Positions 1 to 6,217 of a stretch of DNA of 7,801 nt are shown piece after piece. Position 1 is the stretch's first letter. Every line of letters starts with the position of its first letter. The notes below the pieces were generated by a model, which was not told where the DNA came from, made no database searches, and worked only from the letters and a program-made list of their open reading frames with translations. Source of the DNA: Burkholderiaceae bacterium (lineage in GTDB: Bacteria; Pseudomonadota; Gammaproteobacteria; Burkholderiales; Burkholderiaceae_C); assembly GCA_023262365.1 (NCBI GenBank), contig JALRBF010000253.1, positions 1 to 7,801 of the forward strand. The letters run 5' to 3'. The position numbers were made by a program, and so were the translations under genes.

Positions 1-456
1 GCGCAGCTTGCGCGGGCCGTGACAGGCGGGGTCAAAATCTTTGGGCATGCCGCCTTGGCCTTCAATACCCACGCGAAACGGCACGCCGCTGAGACGGCCA
101 TCGCGGGTATATGTCCAGCGGTGGTAAATACAGGTGTGCGCGCGCGCGTTGCCACGGGGCTGACGCACAATCAATGCGCCTTTGTGCGCGCACCGGTTCA
201 CAAAGGCGTGTACCGCTGCGTCGTCGCCGCGCGAGACCACCACCGGCGTATCGCCCACGTAGGTGGCCACAAAATCGCCCTTGTTGGGCAACTCGGCCCC
301 AAGGCAAAGGTAGTTCCAGGTGGGCCCGCGAAAAATGCGCTCCATCTCTTGCGCGTACCACTCGGGGCTGTGGTACAGCGCAAACGGCACCCGGGTGTAG
401 TCGGGCCGGGGCCAGTCGATGCTGGCGGCCACTGGCTGGGGGGCTGTATTGGTCAT
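1..456 (-). CDS. Aromatic ring-hydroxylating dioxygenase, alpha (Rieske) subunit, N-terminal part
   Basis: The minus-strand frame from ATG at 454-456 is open to the left edge, giving the first 152 residues; the catalytic C-terminal domain lies outside the window. A Rieske [2Fe-2S] site is complete: Cys89-x-His91, 17 residues, Cys109-x2-His112. The flanking GVPFR (125-129) and GGMPKDFDP (135-143) stretches match the salicylate 5-hydroxylase (NagG) and anthranilate dioxygenase branch as I know it. Such enzymes are cytoplasmic and add oxygen to an aromatic acid using electrons from a reductase and ferredoxin. The substrate cannot be told from this fragment. GGGG lies 2 nt before the ATG, so the ribosome site is cramped. 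The gap of 140 bp to the upstream small gene holds no other convincing gene. Family call is firm, substrate is not. Confidence 0.93.
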   Translation of the reverse strand, partial: MTNTAPQPVAASIDWPRPDYTRVPFALYHSPEWYAQEMERIFRGPTWNYLCLGAELPNKGDFVATYVGDTPVVVSRGDDAAVHAFVNRCAHKGALIVRQPRGNARAHTCIYHRWTYTRDGRLSGVPFRVGIEGQGGMPKDFDPACHGPRKLR

Positions 457-596
457 CGCCCCAGTTTCAGGGCTTTTCGTGCGGGCGTCAATGCCGCCAG
501 GCACGCGCTGCGTCGTGCACAAGACAGCGGCTTAACCGCCAACCCAACCGCGCCCACGCTAACCCGCGCCTGGCGGGTCGGTGCGTTGGCCGTGGG

Positions 597-737
597 CTAG
601 TCTGCGCTCACGGCACCTAGCCCATAGGCTAGGCCAACGCCGTAGGCCACCAGTACCACCAAGCCGTACAAGACGATAACTCGCCCCGCCCAGCGCTTGG
701 TCCACACCGCCAAATCAAACAACTCGGTTGCACTCAT
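597..737 (-). CDS. Small single-span membrane protein, 46 residues
   Basis: The frame starts at ATG 735-737 and ends with TAG at 597-599, giving 46 residues. A good ribosome site, GGAGAG, lies 8 nt before the ATG. The N-terminal part (MSATELFDLAVWTKRWAGR) is amphipathic with basic residues, and residues about 20-43 form one hydrophobic helix rich in Val, Leu, Gly and Tyr. I do not recognise the family. The strong ribosome site, a consensus-like promoter at 806-833 and a clean membrane segment argue that it is real. It precedes the Rieske oxygenase gene on the same strand by 140 bp. A 6-bp hairpin (562-567 with 573-578) sits in that gap without a T tract, so read-through into the oxygenase gene is possible. 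Function unknown. Confidence 0.72.
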   Translation of the reverse strand: MSATELFDLAVWTKRWAGRVIVLYGLVVLVAYGVGLAYGLGAVSAD

Positions 738-780
738 GAGCCGGTCTCTCCATTGCGTGGTGAACACGTTTTGCGCATGA

Positions 781-800
781 AACCACTACATGTAGTGGTT
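781..800. promoter_or_regulatory. Perfect 20-bp palindrome, probable operator (NrdR-box-like)
   Basis: AACCACTACATGTAGTGGTT reads the same on both strands. Aligned on its centre with the NrdR box consensus acaCwAtATaTwGtgt, it matches 12 of 16 positions, including all strongly conserved ones. It lies directly downstream of the minus-strand TATAAT at 806-811, so it covers the expected transcription start of the 46-residue membrane protein, a classic repressor position. NrdR boxes are usually paired about 31 bp apart; I found no second copy at that distance. The regulator identity is an inference. Confidence 0.7.
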
Positions 801-805
801 GGCGT

Positions 806-833
806 ATTATATTAAAACTAAATCTAGCAGCAA
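806..833 (-). promoter_or_regulatory. Predicted sigma-70 promoter for the small membrane protein gene
   Basis: Read on the minus strand, a perfect -10 hexamer TATAAT (806-811) is preceded, with a 16-bp spacer, by TTGCTG (828-833) as a moderate -35. The transcription start would fall near 799, inside the palindrome. The surrounding AT-rich stretch stands out from the GC-rich neighbourhood. I saw no equally good promoter for the divergent plus-strand phosphatase gene. Confidence 0.6.
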
Positions 834-875
834 TGGCTTGACGACAAACCAACAAATCAACGTGGAAAATACCCC

Positions 876-1439
876 TTGAATAGCAAAAAAAGAATACTTT
901 TAACCGGCATGGTGGCGGTTTGGCTGCTGTTGTCCGCCGCCGCCGCGCGCGCCGAGGGCGGCACCCACACAATTTGGATGATGCGCCACGCCCTGGCCCC
1001 CGGCTACGGTGACCCGCCCACCATGGTGCTGGGCCAGTGCCACACGCAGCGCACACTAAGCAACGAGGGCCGCGCCCAAGCCCGGGCCGCTGGCCAGTGG
1101 CTGCGCCAAAACGGCCTGGCCCAGGCCCGGGTGGTGGCAAGCCCCTGGTGCCGCACCCTAGAGACCGCCGAGCTGCTGGGCTTGGGGCCGGTTACCACGC
1201 ACCCGGGGTTGGCCTCGTTTTTTCAGCGCGGCGACGCGCAAGCCACCCAAGCGGCCTTGGTGCAGTTGGTGCAATCGCACCTGCAGCGCGCGCCCACCAC
1301 GCCACTGATGTTGGTGACACATCAAGTCAACATCAGCGCCTACACTGGGCGCGGCGTGGCTTCGGGCGAAATCCTGCAAGTGCGCGTTGGCCCGCAAGGC
1401 AAGGCGGTGGGCACCCGCTCGGCTTGGCTCCCTCAGTAA
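876..1439 (+). CDS. Exported histidine phosphatase family protein
   Basis: This 187-residue protein belongs to the histidine phosphatase (phosphoglycerate-mutase-like) superfamily. The catalytic Arg37-His38 is in MMRHAL, the second phosphate-binding Arg93 in SPWCRTLETAE, and the second catalytic His149 in LVTHQ, so the active site is complete. The start is TTG at 876: it is the only one giving a full signal peptide (KKR, then a hydrophobic core, then ARA before residue 27). The next ATG at 909 would remove the basic N-terminus, and the frame upstream has no better start before a stop at 825-827. GGA about 9 nt upstream is a weak ribosome site. A periplasmic site and removal of phosphate from a small substrate are likely, but the substrate is unknown. 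The LysE-type exporter gene follows after 22 nt and is probably co-transcribed. Confidence 0.87.
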   Translation: MNSKKRILLTGMVAVWLLLSAAAARAEGGTHTIWMMRHALAPGYGDPPTMVLGQCHTQRTLSNEGRAQARAAGQWLRQNGLAQARVVASPWCRTLETAELLGLGPVTTHPGLASFFQRGDAQATQAALVQLVQSHLQRAPTTPLMLVTHQVNISAYTGRGVASGEILQVRVGPQGKAVGTRSAWLPQ

Positions 1440-1461
1440 CTTCATTACGCCACCCCCTTTT

Positions 1462-2070
1462 ATGGGCACTTTTGCTGTTGCCGTGTTTTTGCTTATCGTC
1501 ACCCCCGGGCCGGGCGTGCTCTCCACCGCTGGGGTGGGCGCGGGCTTTGGTTTTGCCCGGGGCGCCACCTACGTGGGCGGCTTGTGCCTGGGCAATGCCC
1601 TAGTTGGCGTATTGGTGGCCTCAGGGGTGGCCGCCAGCCTCATGGCCACGCCCTGGCTGCGCTACGCCTTTATGGTCGCCTCAACCGGCTACCTGCTGTG
1701 GTTGGCTTTGCGCATTGCCATGGCCGGGGCGCACACCGCGTTTCACCCGGCGCTGCACGCCCCGCGTGCGCTGGACGGCGTGCTGCTGCAGTTGATTAAC
1801 CCCAAGGCCTACGCCGTGAACACGGTGTTGTTTTCGGGCTTTGCCTTTATGCCCGAGGCGCTGTTGGCCGAGACTTTAATTAAGTTTGTGGTCATTAACG
1901 CCATTTGGCTGCCGCTGCACTTTGCGTGGCTGTATGCCGGCGTGGCGCTCAAGCGCTTGGCCTTATCGGCCAACAAGCAACGCTGGATTAACCGCGCCAT
2001 GGCGCTGTGCCTAGCGGCCGTGGCGGCGCTGTCGCTCATGTCGTTTGCCGCCGCACCGCAAGTAGGCTAG
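1462..2070 (+). CDS. LysE/RhtB-family amino acid exporter
   Basis: The 202-residue protein has the length and pattern of LysE-family exporters, inner-membrane proteins that pump out amino acids or related metabolites. The family signature TPGP is at residues 14-17 in the first membrane helix. A Gly-rich stretch follows (about 27-44), and the second signature, LINPKAY, is at 111-117. About five or six hydrophobic helices are visible. The usual Asp after TPGP is Gly here. The frame is open back to 1387, inside the phosphatase gene, but ATG at 1462 places the first helix at the normal distance from the N-terminus. There is no clear ribosome site (CACCCCCTTTT precedes the ATG), so translation may depend on the upstream gene. 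Substrate cannot be assigned. Its stop is 13 bp from that of the convergent gene. Confidence 0.88.
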   Translation: MGTFAVAVFLLIVTPGPGVLSTAGVGAGFGFARGATYVGGLCLGNALVGVLVASGVAASLMATPWLRYAFMVASTGYLLWLALRIAMAGAHTAFHPALHAPRALDGVLLQLINPKAYAVNTVLFSGFAFMPEALLAETLIKFVVINAIWLPLHFAWLYAGVALKRLALSANKQRWINRAMALCLAAVAALSLMSFAAAPQVG

Positions 2071-2083
2071 GCCGCGCGACGCG

Positions 2084-2629
2084 TTACAAATACTCTTCGT
2101 CTTTTAAGTCGTCGTTGCTGCCTTTTTTGCCGCGCATTTCAGCGGCCACCCGCCGCATGGCGTCTAGGCTACTGGCCGCGCCGGTGGTGGCAAATCGCAC
2201 CACCCTAAAGCGCCCCGAACCCATGGGCAACGCAAAGCCAATGCGTGCGCCGCTGCGCACCATTTTGTCGATTGACTTAAATTTGGAGAGCACGTAGCGC
2301 GAGTACTCAACCTCGCCGATTCGCTTTTTACCCGCGCAAAGCATGGTCACGTGCGAAGCCCCGCCCTCGCCCGAGGCCAACACCGGGTAACGCTTGCCTT
2401 GGGTGCAACGTGACTTAAGACCAACCAACCACATGCACTTGCCGTTGGCTGGATAGCAAAACTGCCCCAAAAAACTGCCGGAGTCGTTGAGCGTGGAGGA
2501 GTGGACGAACTCACCGCTCTTGCTGATCGATTCGGTCCACGTGCCGCTTTGCGCCCACGCACCACCGCACACCACCAGCGCGGCACCCACCGCGCTGGCT
2601 TTGGCCCATTGCACCCACCACCCCATCAT
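2084..2629 (-). CDS. Hypothetical exported protein with four cysteines in the mature part
   Basis: I do not recognise the family of this 181-residue protein. It starts at ATG 2627-2629, with AGGGG 6 nt upstream; a second ATG follows immediately. The N-terminus (about residues 1-26) is a signal peptide ending in AWA before Gln27. Cys21 lies inside it, but the residue before it is Val, so a lipoprotein box is unlikely. The mature part has Cys58, Cys65, Cys75 and Cys98, spaced as for two disulfides, which fits the periplasm. Residues about 105-150 alternate like beta strands, and the C-terminus is charged and ends in DDLKDEEYL. It lies 81 bp downstream of the permease gene on the same strand and converges with the LysE-type gene. 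A real gene, judged by signal peptide and ribosome site; role unknown. Confidence 0.78.
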   Translation of the reverse strand: MMGWWVQWAKASAVGAALVVCGGAWAQSGTWTESISKSGEFVHSSTLNDSGSFLGQFCYPANGKCMWLVGLKSRCTQGKRYPVLASGEGGASHVTMLCAGKKRIGEVEYSRYVLSKFKSIDKMVRSGARIGFALPMGSGRFRVVRFATTGAASSLDAMRRVAAEMRGKKGSNDDLKDEEYL

Positions 2630-2669
2630 GGCTAACCCCTAACAATTCGTTGGCTTGAGCATACCGCAA

Positions 2670-2695
2670 GGGGCCCCGGCACGCACTCCGGCCCC
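2670..2695 (-). terminator. GC-rich hairpin between permease and exported-protein genes
   Basis: GGGGCC (2670-2675) pairs with GGCCCC (2690-2695), and after a 2-nt bulge GG (2678-2679) pairs with CC (2688-2689). The loop is 8 nt. It lies just past the permease stop on the minus strand, where an attenuator or terminator would be expected, but only TT follows the stem, so it is a poor intrinsic terminator. A similar GGGGCC/GGCCCC pair occurs at 7655-7660 and 7676-7681. Confidence 0.3.
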
Positions 2696-2710
2696 ACACG
2701 CCACCACGCC

Positions 2711-3583
2711 CTAGGTGCGGCCAGAGACGCGCACGTTGATGTAATTGGCAGCAAAAATTACCGCGGCCCCCACAAAAATCCACGAATCCAACGCCTCACC
2801 GTACACCAGTGCCCCGATGCCCGCAATCAGCGGCAAGCGCATAAAGTCCAGCGGCATCACCACCGTGGCCGCGGCCAGCGACAGAGCCTGCGTTAGGCAA
2901 AAGTGCGCCGTTAAGCCCGCCACCGACACCAGCACCACCCAAGGCCACATGGCTGCGCTGGGCCAAGTCATGCGGCCATCGTAGCCCGCGCACACCAAAC
3001 CAAACAACGCTTGCAGCACACACAGCCAAAACAAAATCGACACCACCGACTCGTGCTGCGTCAGCTGCTTGGTAAAAATTGCGGAACCGGCAAAGCCCAC
3101 CGCACTCACCATGGCCGCCACCATGCCCACGCTCCACGGGGTTAGCCCCGGCCTGGCCACCAGCAAAATGCCCACAAACCCCAGCAGCGTGGTGGCCACA
3201 CGCAAGCGCGTAAACCGCTCGCCCAACAACAGCGGCGCCAGCAGCGCCACCCAAAGCGGCGTGGTGAATTCAAACGCAAAAACCTGCGCCAGTGGGATGG
3301 TGGCCACCGCGTACAACCACAGGTTTTGCCCGGTAAAGTGCGACACATTGCGCAAACCATGCAAACGCCAGCGCACCACCTGGATGGTGCGCAACTGCCC
3401 AAACCAGCCCGCCAAGGCGCACACCAAGGCCACTCCAATAAACGAGCGGTACGTCATGATCTCAAACGTATCGAGCTCAGCGGCGGCCTCGCGCCCCGAC
3501 ACCGCGAGCAGTGAGAACGAGACGATGCTGCCCATCATCCACAAAGAGGCTTGAGCCGTTCGAGAGGGGGCGCGGTTGGACAC
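2711..3583 (-). CDS. DMT-superfamily (EamA) permease
   Basis: The protein has about ten hydrophobic helices in two repeated halves of roughly 130 residues, the layout of the drug/metabolite transporter superfamily. Typical EamA stretches are visible: PLWVALLAPLLLGERFT in the first half and a matching PLIAGIGALVYGEAL in the second. It would be an inner-membrane carrier for a small metabolite; the substrate is unknown. The start is uncertain. The frame extends to a GTG at 3626-3628 (305 residues), but those extra codons include ATA, CTA and ACT, unlike the rest, and a TATACT (-10-like, 3615-3620) lies inside them. I therefore prefer GTG at 3581-3583 (290 residues). Neither has a clear ribosome site; ATG at 3536-3538 is also possible. 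It is divergent from the PilZ gene. Confidence 0.87.
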   Translation of the reverse strand: MSNRAPSRTAQASLWMMGSIVSFSLLAVSGREAAAELDTFEIMTYRSFIGVALVCALAGWFGQLRTIQVVRWRLHGLRNVSHFTGQNLWLYAVATIPLAQVFAFEFTTPLWVALLAPLLLGERFTRLRVATTLLGFVGILLVARPGLTPWSVGMVAAMVSAVGFAGSAIFTKQLTQHESVVSILFWLCVLQALFGLVCAGYDGRMTWPSAAMWPWVVLVSVAGLTAHFCLTQALSLAAATVVMPLDFMRLPLIAGIGALVYGEALDSWIFVGAAVIFAANYINVRVSGRT

Positions 3584-3692
3584 GGGGCGGCAGGAGGGAG
3601 TTAGGCGCGTGCCGAGTATACGGGCCACCGGCGGGGGCGTGGCGCGGCGTTAAACTAATGGTCAAACAACCGGCCCTGCACGCACCCTGACG

Positions 3693-4490
3693 ATGACACA
3701 AGCCACCTCTTTACAAACCAAACGCGAAGGCCTTACCGTGATTCGCGACAGCAGCCGCATCAAGGCCAAGCTGCTGCGCTTGTTTCGCTCCAACAGCCCG
3801 GTGGGCATGCGCATCGCGGGCAAGCGCTCGTTTACCAACAGCTGGGTGATTTTTATGGTGCGTGGCGGCAACACCTACCTCATTGAGCGCGTGCCCGAGG
3901 ACGAGGTGCACAACCAGCTGGTACCAGGTACCACCATCGAATGCACCGCAGGCATTGACGGCGGAAAAGCGTCGTGGGAGAGCCGCATTTCGATTGTTCG
4001 GGAAGCCGAGGAGGCGGTACCCCCCAGCGCCTTGGGGAGCAAAAAGTCGGACGAGCGGCCGCCGATGGCGTACGTGATGACGGTCCCTGCCTCGATGAGC
4101 TACATCCAACGCCGGGATTACTTTCGGGCAAAGCCCAGCCTAAAACAAGGCGCGGTGGGCGAGATTAAACGCGGCGGGGCACCGATCGAAAAAATTGACC
4201 TCTTTGACCTATCGCTCAATGGCGTGGGCTACTTCTGCAATGTCCGAGTCACCGATTTCAAGCTCGAAGTTGGAGATAAGCTGACCAATACCGTGACGCT
4301 GCAAGACCTTAAGGCCACTTTTTTATCTGAAATTGTCTGGGTCGAGCACAAAAAATATGGCGTTGGGATTCGATTCGGCTGCAAAATTACAAAGGCCGAC
4401 GGCGCCAACAAAGACGCGCTAAGCCGTATCGTGACGAAGATTCAACTCGATCAACTCGCCGACGAAAACGAGCGTGGCTACCGTCTATGA
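3693..4490 (+). CDS. YcgR-like PilZ-domain cyclic-di-GMP receptor
   Basis: The 265-residue protein has a C-terminal PilZ domain (about residues 136-250) with both ligand motifs intact. RRDYFR at 140-145 fits the arginine motif that clamps cyclic-di-GMP, and DLSLNG at 172-177 fits [DN]-x-[SA]-x-x-G. The N-terminal part (about 20-125) resembles the split-barrel YcgR_2 type domain and includes a charged linker near 104-123. Length is close to that of E. coli YcgR (244), a flagellar brake, but no flagellar gene is nearby, so the output cannot be stated. There is no signal peptide, so it is cytosolic. ATG at 3693 is the first in frame; no good ribosome site precedes it. Its TGA overlaps the ATG of the diguanylate cyclase gene (ATGA, 4487-4490), indicating coupled translation. 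Confidence 0.88.
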   Translation: MTQATSLQTKREGLTVIRDSSRIKAKLLRLFRSNSPVGMRIAGKRSFTNSWVIFMVRGGNTYLIERVPEDEVHNQLVPGTTIECTAGIDGGKASWESRISIVREAEEAVPPSALGSKKSDERPPMAYVMTVPASMSYIQRRDYFRAKPSLKQGAVGEIKRGGAPIEKIDLFDLSLNGVGYFCNVRVTDFKLEVGDKLTNTVTLQDLKATFLSEIVWVEHKKYGVGIRFGCKITKADGANKDALSRIVTKIQLDQLADENERGYRL

Positions 4491-5161
4491 ACTCGGCGGG
4501 TGTATACGTCACTACGCTACTGTCGACCTCGCTTGGCCTATCAGCGCTGTTGTGGGCACGCACCGAGATAGGTAACGGACCGGCGTGGTTTGACACCCTG
4601 TCGATTCTCTTGTCATCAATAGCGGCCATCGCAAGCTTGATTTGGCTGTTGCCGTCTTGGAGGCGGCGTTTCGTCATGTCGCGCGACGACCTGTGCGGCC
4701 TGCCGTCGCGCGCCGAAGCCATGCGGCAGCTCAAACGACTCAAGGTAAAAAACACAGCCCTAGCCATCTTCGCTGATATCGACGGACTCAAGGCAATCAA
4801 CGATACCCACGGGCATCTTGAAGGCGACAAGTGCATTGTGGCGTTAGCCAACGCGATAAAGCATTTGCAGCCGCCGCCCTACACGGCAGCACGCGTTGGC
4901 GGGGATGAGTTTTTTGCCCTCTTGGTCGATGCGGACGAGGCCTCAGTTAGACGACAGCTTGCAACCATACAAAGTTGTCTGGCAGACCCAGTGGACGGCA
5001 CAACGAAGCCTTTTGGCTTTTCGTACGGCTTGTGCCCCGCTACCAAAGCGGCGCTATCCGTAACACACATGATGGCGCAAGCCGACAAGGCCATGTACGA
5101 CCAGAAGCGCAGCCCCAAGCCCATAGAATTGGCCGTGCGCCCAGACCCTACCTTGGCTTGA
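4487..5161 (+). CDS. Membrane-anchored GGDEF diguanylate cyclase
   Basis: The enzyme joins two GTP into cyclic-di-GMP. Two membrane helices (about residues 5-24 and 35-56) are followed directly by a GGDEF domain (about 66-210), with no sensor domain between. Catalytic features are present: metal-binding Asp97 in DIDGLKAIND, Asn105 and Asp114, the GGDEF signature at 138-142, and ADKAMY near the end. The inhibitory I-site RxxD expected at 130-133 is PPYT, so product inhibition through this site should be absent. At 224 residues it is a minimal cyclase. The start is fixed by the ATGA overlap with the PilZ gene. The last 14 bp overlap the convergent 117-residue protein gene. Confidence 0.93.
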   Translation: MNSAGVYVTTLLSTSLGLSALLWARTEIGNGPAWFDTLSILLSSIAAIASLIWLLPSWRRRFVMSRDDLCGLPSRAEAMRQLKRLKVKNTALAIFADIDGLKAINDTHGHLEGDKCIVALANAIKHLQPPPYTAARVGGDEFFALLVDADEASVRRQLATIQSCLADPVDGTTKPFGFSYGLCPATKAALSVTHMMAQADKAMYDQKRSPKPIELAVRPDPTLA

Positions 5162-5501
5162 TGACCCGGCCGCTCCGAGGCCCACCAGTTCGAATCACCC
5201 CGTCCTCGCGGCGCTTGGCGGCACCAGCCGCCTCGTACTCCCCCGCCTGCGGCTGGTAAATACCTTTGGTGCGTCCATCGGCGCTGTAGTGCTCCACCCG
5301 CTGTTGCGCCTGCTGGGCCCGGCGAACCTCCAACTCGGCCGCCGTAATGTCAACACCAACCTTGGGCCGGCCTAAGCCTCGAATGTAGTCCGGATGGAAC
5401 AACATCGGTTTGCGACCTTGCTGCGGCTTCGCTGGTCCCGCACCCATGCTTTGCCGCAGCATGTCAAGCTCACTGCCAGCACCAAATTTGGGTAACTTCA
5501 T
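5148..5501 (-). CDS. Basic 117-residue protein, third gene of the ZorAB-like operon
   Basis: I do not recognise this protein. It has no membrane helix, signal peptide or cysteine and is strongly basic, with 22 Lys/Arg against 12 Asp/Glu. It is rich in Gly, Pro and Gln, suggesting much disorder. One clear helix is likely at about residues 52-71 (ITAAELEVRRAQQAQQRVEH), and the tail ends in a basic GRVIKPR. Its ATG at 5499-5501 is 6 nt after the ZorB-like stop, with AGG 5 nt upstream, so it is almost surely translated with that gene. It sits where an effector gene would follow zorAB in Zorya systems but resembles neither a helicase nor a nuclease. It could be a cytosolic partner of the channel's tail or bind nucleic acid; both are guesses. 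Confidence 0.8.
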   Translation of the reverse strand: MKLPKFGAGSELDMLRQSMGAGPAKPQQGRKPMLFHPDYIRGLGRPKVGVDITAAELEVRRAQQAQQRVEHYSADGRTKGIYQPQAGEYEAAGAAKRREDGVIRTGGPRSGRVIKPR

Positions 5502-5507
5502 ATGCGC

Positions 5508-6206
5508 CTACTTGCTAATTGCCTCGGCAATGCGGGCCATGCGATCTTCGGCGTTGGTCACGATGCGAAACTCCACCCGCTGAGACGCTGCGGCATCGGC
5601 CACGGTCACCCCATTGACCGTGCGCTGCACCGGCCGAGACGAGGACAGCCCATTGGCGGTGAGGCGTTCAATTAACCAGTCGCGCTTGTGGCCAATGGCC
5701 TCAATGCCCAAGATGTACTCCAGCGTGGAGCGCGTGCGCGCCTGCGACAACGCCATGTTCTTAACGTAGGCGTCTAACGGGTCTTTGGCGTTGTCCCAAA
5801 ACGCCGAGGTATGGCCCTCGATGCGTACCTCTTTGGTGGCGCCAAAAAAAGGCTCGCGCGACAAAATGGCCACGTAGCGCGGAATGAACTCATCCAAAAT
5901 GGCCGCAAACTTGGGGTTGAGCTTGGCCGAGCCCGTGGCAAACAACACATCGGGGTTACGAAACCGAATCGTCATGTCGCCCAGCAGCTCGGCGTCCCAC
6001 TCTTTAAAGTTTTCGGCAAAACTGTCTTGCAACGCACGCCGCAAATCGCTGCGCGTCACCTCGTATTCGCGCACCACCAGCGTGGTGGTTTGATCGACCC
6101 GAATCATGTACACCGCGGCCAGCAACATAAAGACCATCATCAGGCCCATCATCATGTCGCTGAGCGGAATCCAGTGACTCCCTGAGGCCGTCTCACGGCG
6201 TGCCAT
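5508..6206 (-). CDS. MotB/ZorB-like protein with C-terminal OmpA domain
   Basis: The 232-residue protein has one N-terminal membrane helix (about 15-35) in the sequence PLSDMMMGLMMVFML. Asp17 is where the proton-carrying Asp sits in MotB-type stators. A periplasmic linker follows, then an OmpA-like peptidoglycan-binding domain (about 78-216). Landmarks are VLFATGSAKL (87-96), RIEGHTS (128-134), LSQARTRSTLEYIL (153-166) and SQRVEFRI (208-215). The usual GHTD is GHTS here. It should anchor a ZorA-like channel to the cell wall and carry ions. A strong ribosome site, six G, lies 5 nt before the ATG at 6204-6206. The gap to the upstream ZorA-like gene is 11 nt. ZorB-like is the best fit given the partner's long tail; a flagellar MotB is unlikely without motility genes nearby. 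Confidence 0.88.
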   Translation of the reverse strand: MARRETASGSHWIPLSDMMMGLMMVFMLLAAVYMIRVDQTTTLVVREYEVTRSDLRRALQDSFAENFKEWDAELLGDMTIRFRNPDVLFATGSAKLNPKFAAILDEFIPRYVAILSREPFFGATKEVRIEGHTSAFWDNAKDPLDAYVKNMALSQARTRSTLEYILGIEAIGHKRDWLIERLTANGLSSSRPVQRTVNGVTVADAAASQRVEFRIVTNAEDRMARIAEAISK

Positions 6207-6217
6207 GCCAGCCCCCC

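Noticed and set aside
453..596. Minus-strand frame that stays open for 47 codons after the TAG of the small membrane protein and ends in a TGA overlapping the oxygenase ATG
   Set aside because: No ATG start or ribosome site, and an Ala/Arg/Val-rich content expected from GC-rich non-coding DNA; probably chance.
19..620. Long plus-strand open frames at the left edge
   Set aside because: They lie opposite the Rieske oxygenase frame, whose iron-sulfur motif is unmistakable; their translations are low-complexity and match nothing known.
2796..3554. Open frames on both strands within the permease gene (3069-3554 plus; 2796-3254 minus)
   Set aside because: They are other-frame readings of the EamA permease, whose two-fold helix pattern is clear.
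3651..3665. TAAACT and the minus-strand TTGACC as promoter parts for the PilZ and permease genes
   Set aside because: Neither has a matching partner hexamer at 16-18 bp; the spacing regions are GC-rich without similarity to consensus.
5187..5197. GTTCGAATC, identical to a T-loop segment of the tRNA at the right edge, as a possible attachment-site remnant
   Set aside because: Only nine bases with a self-complementary TTCGAA core, no paired T-arm stem, and inside a coding frame; expected by chance.
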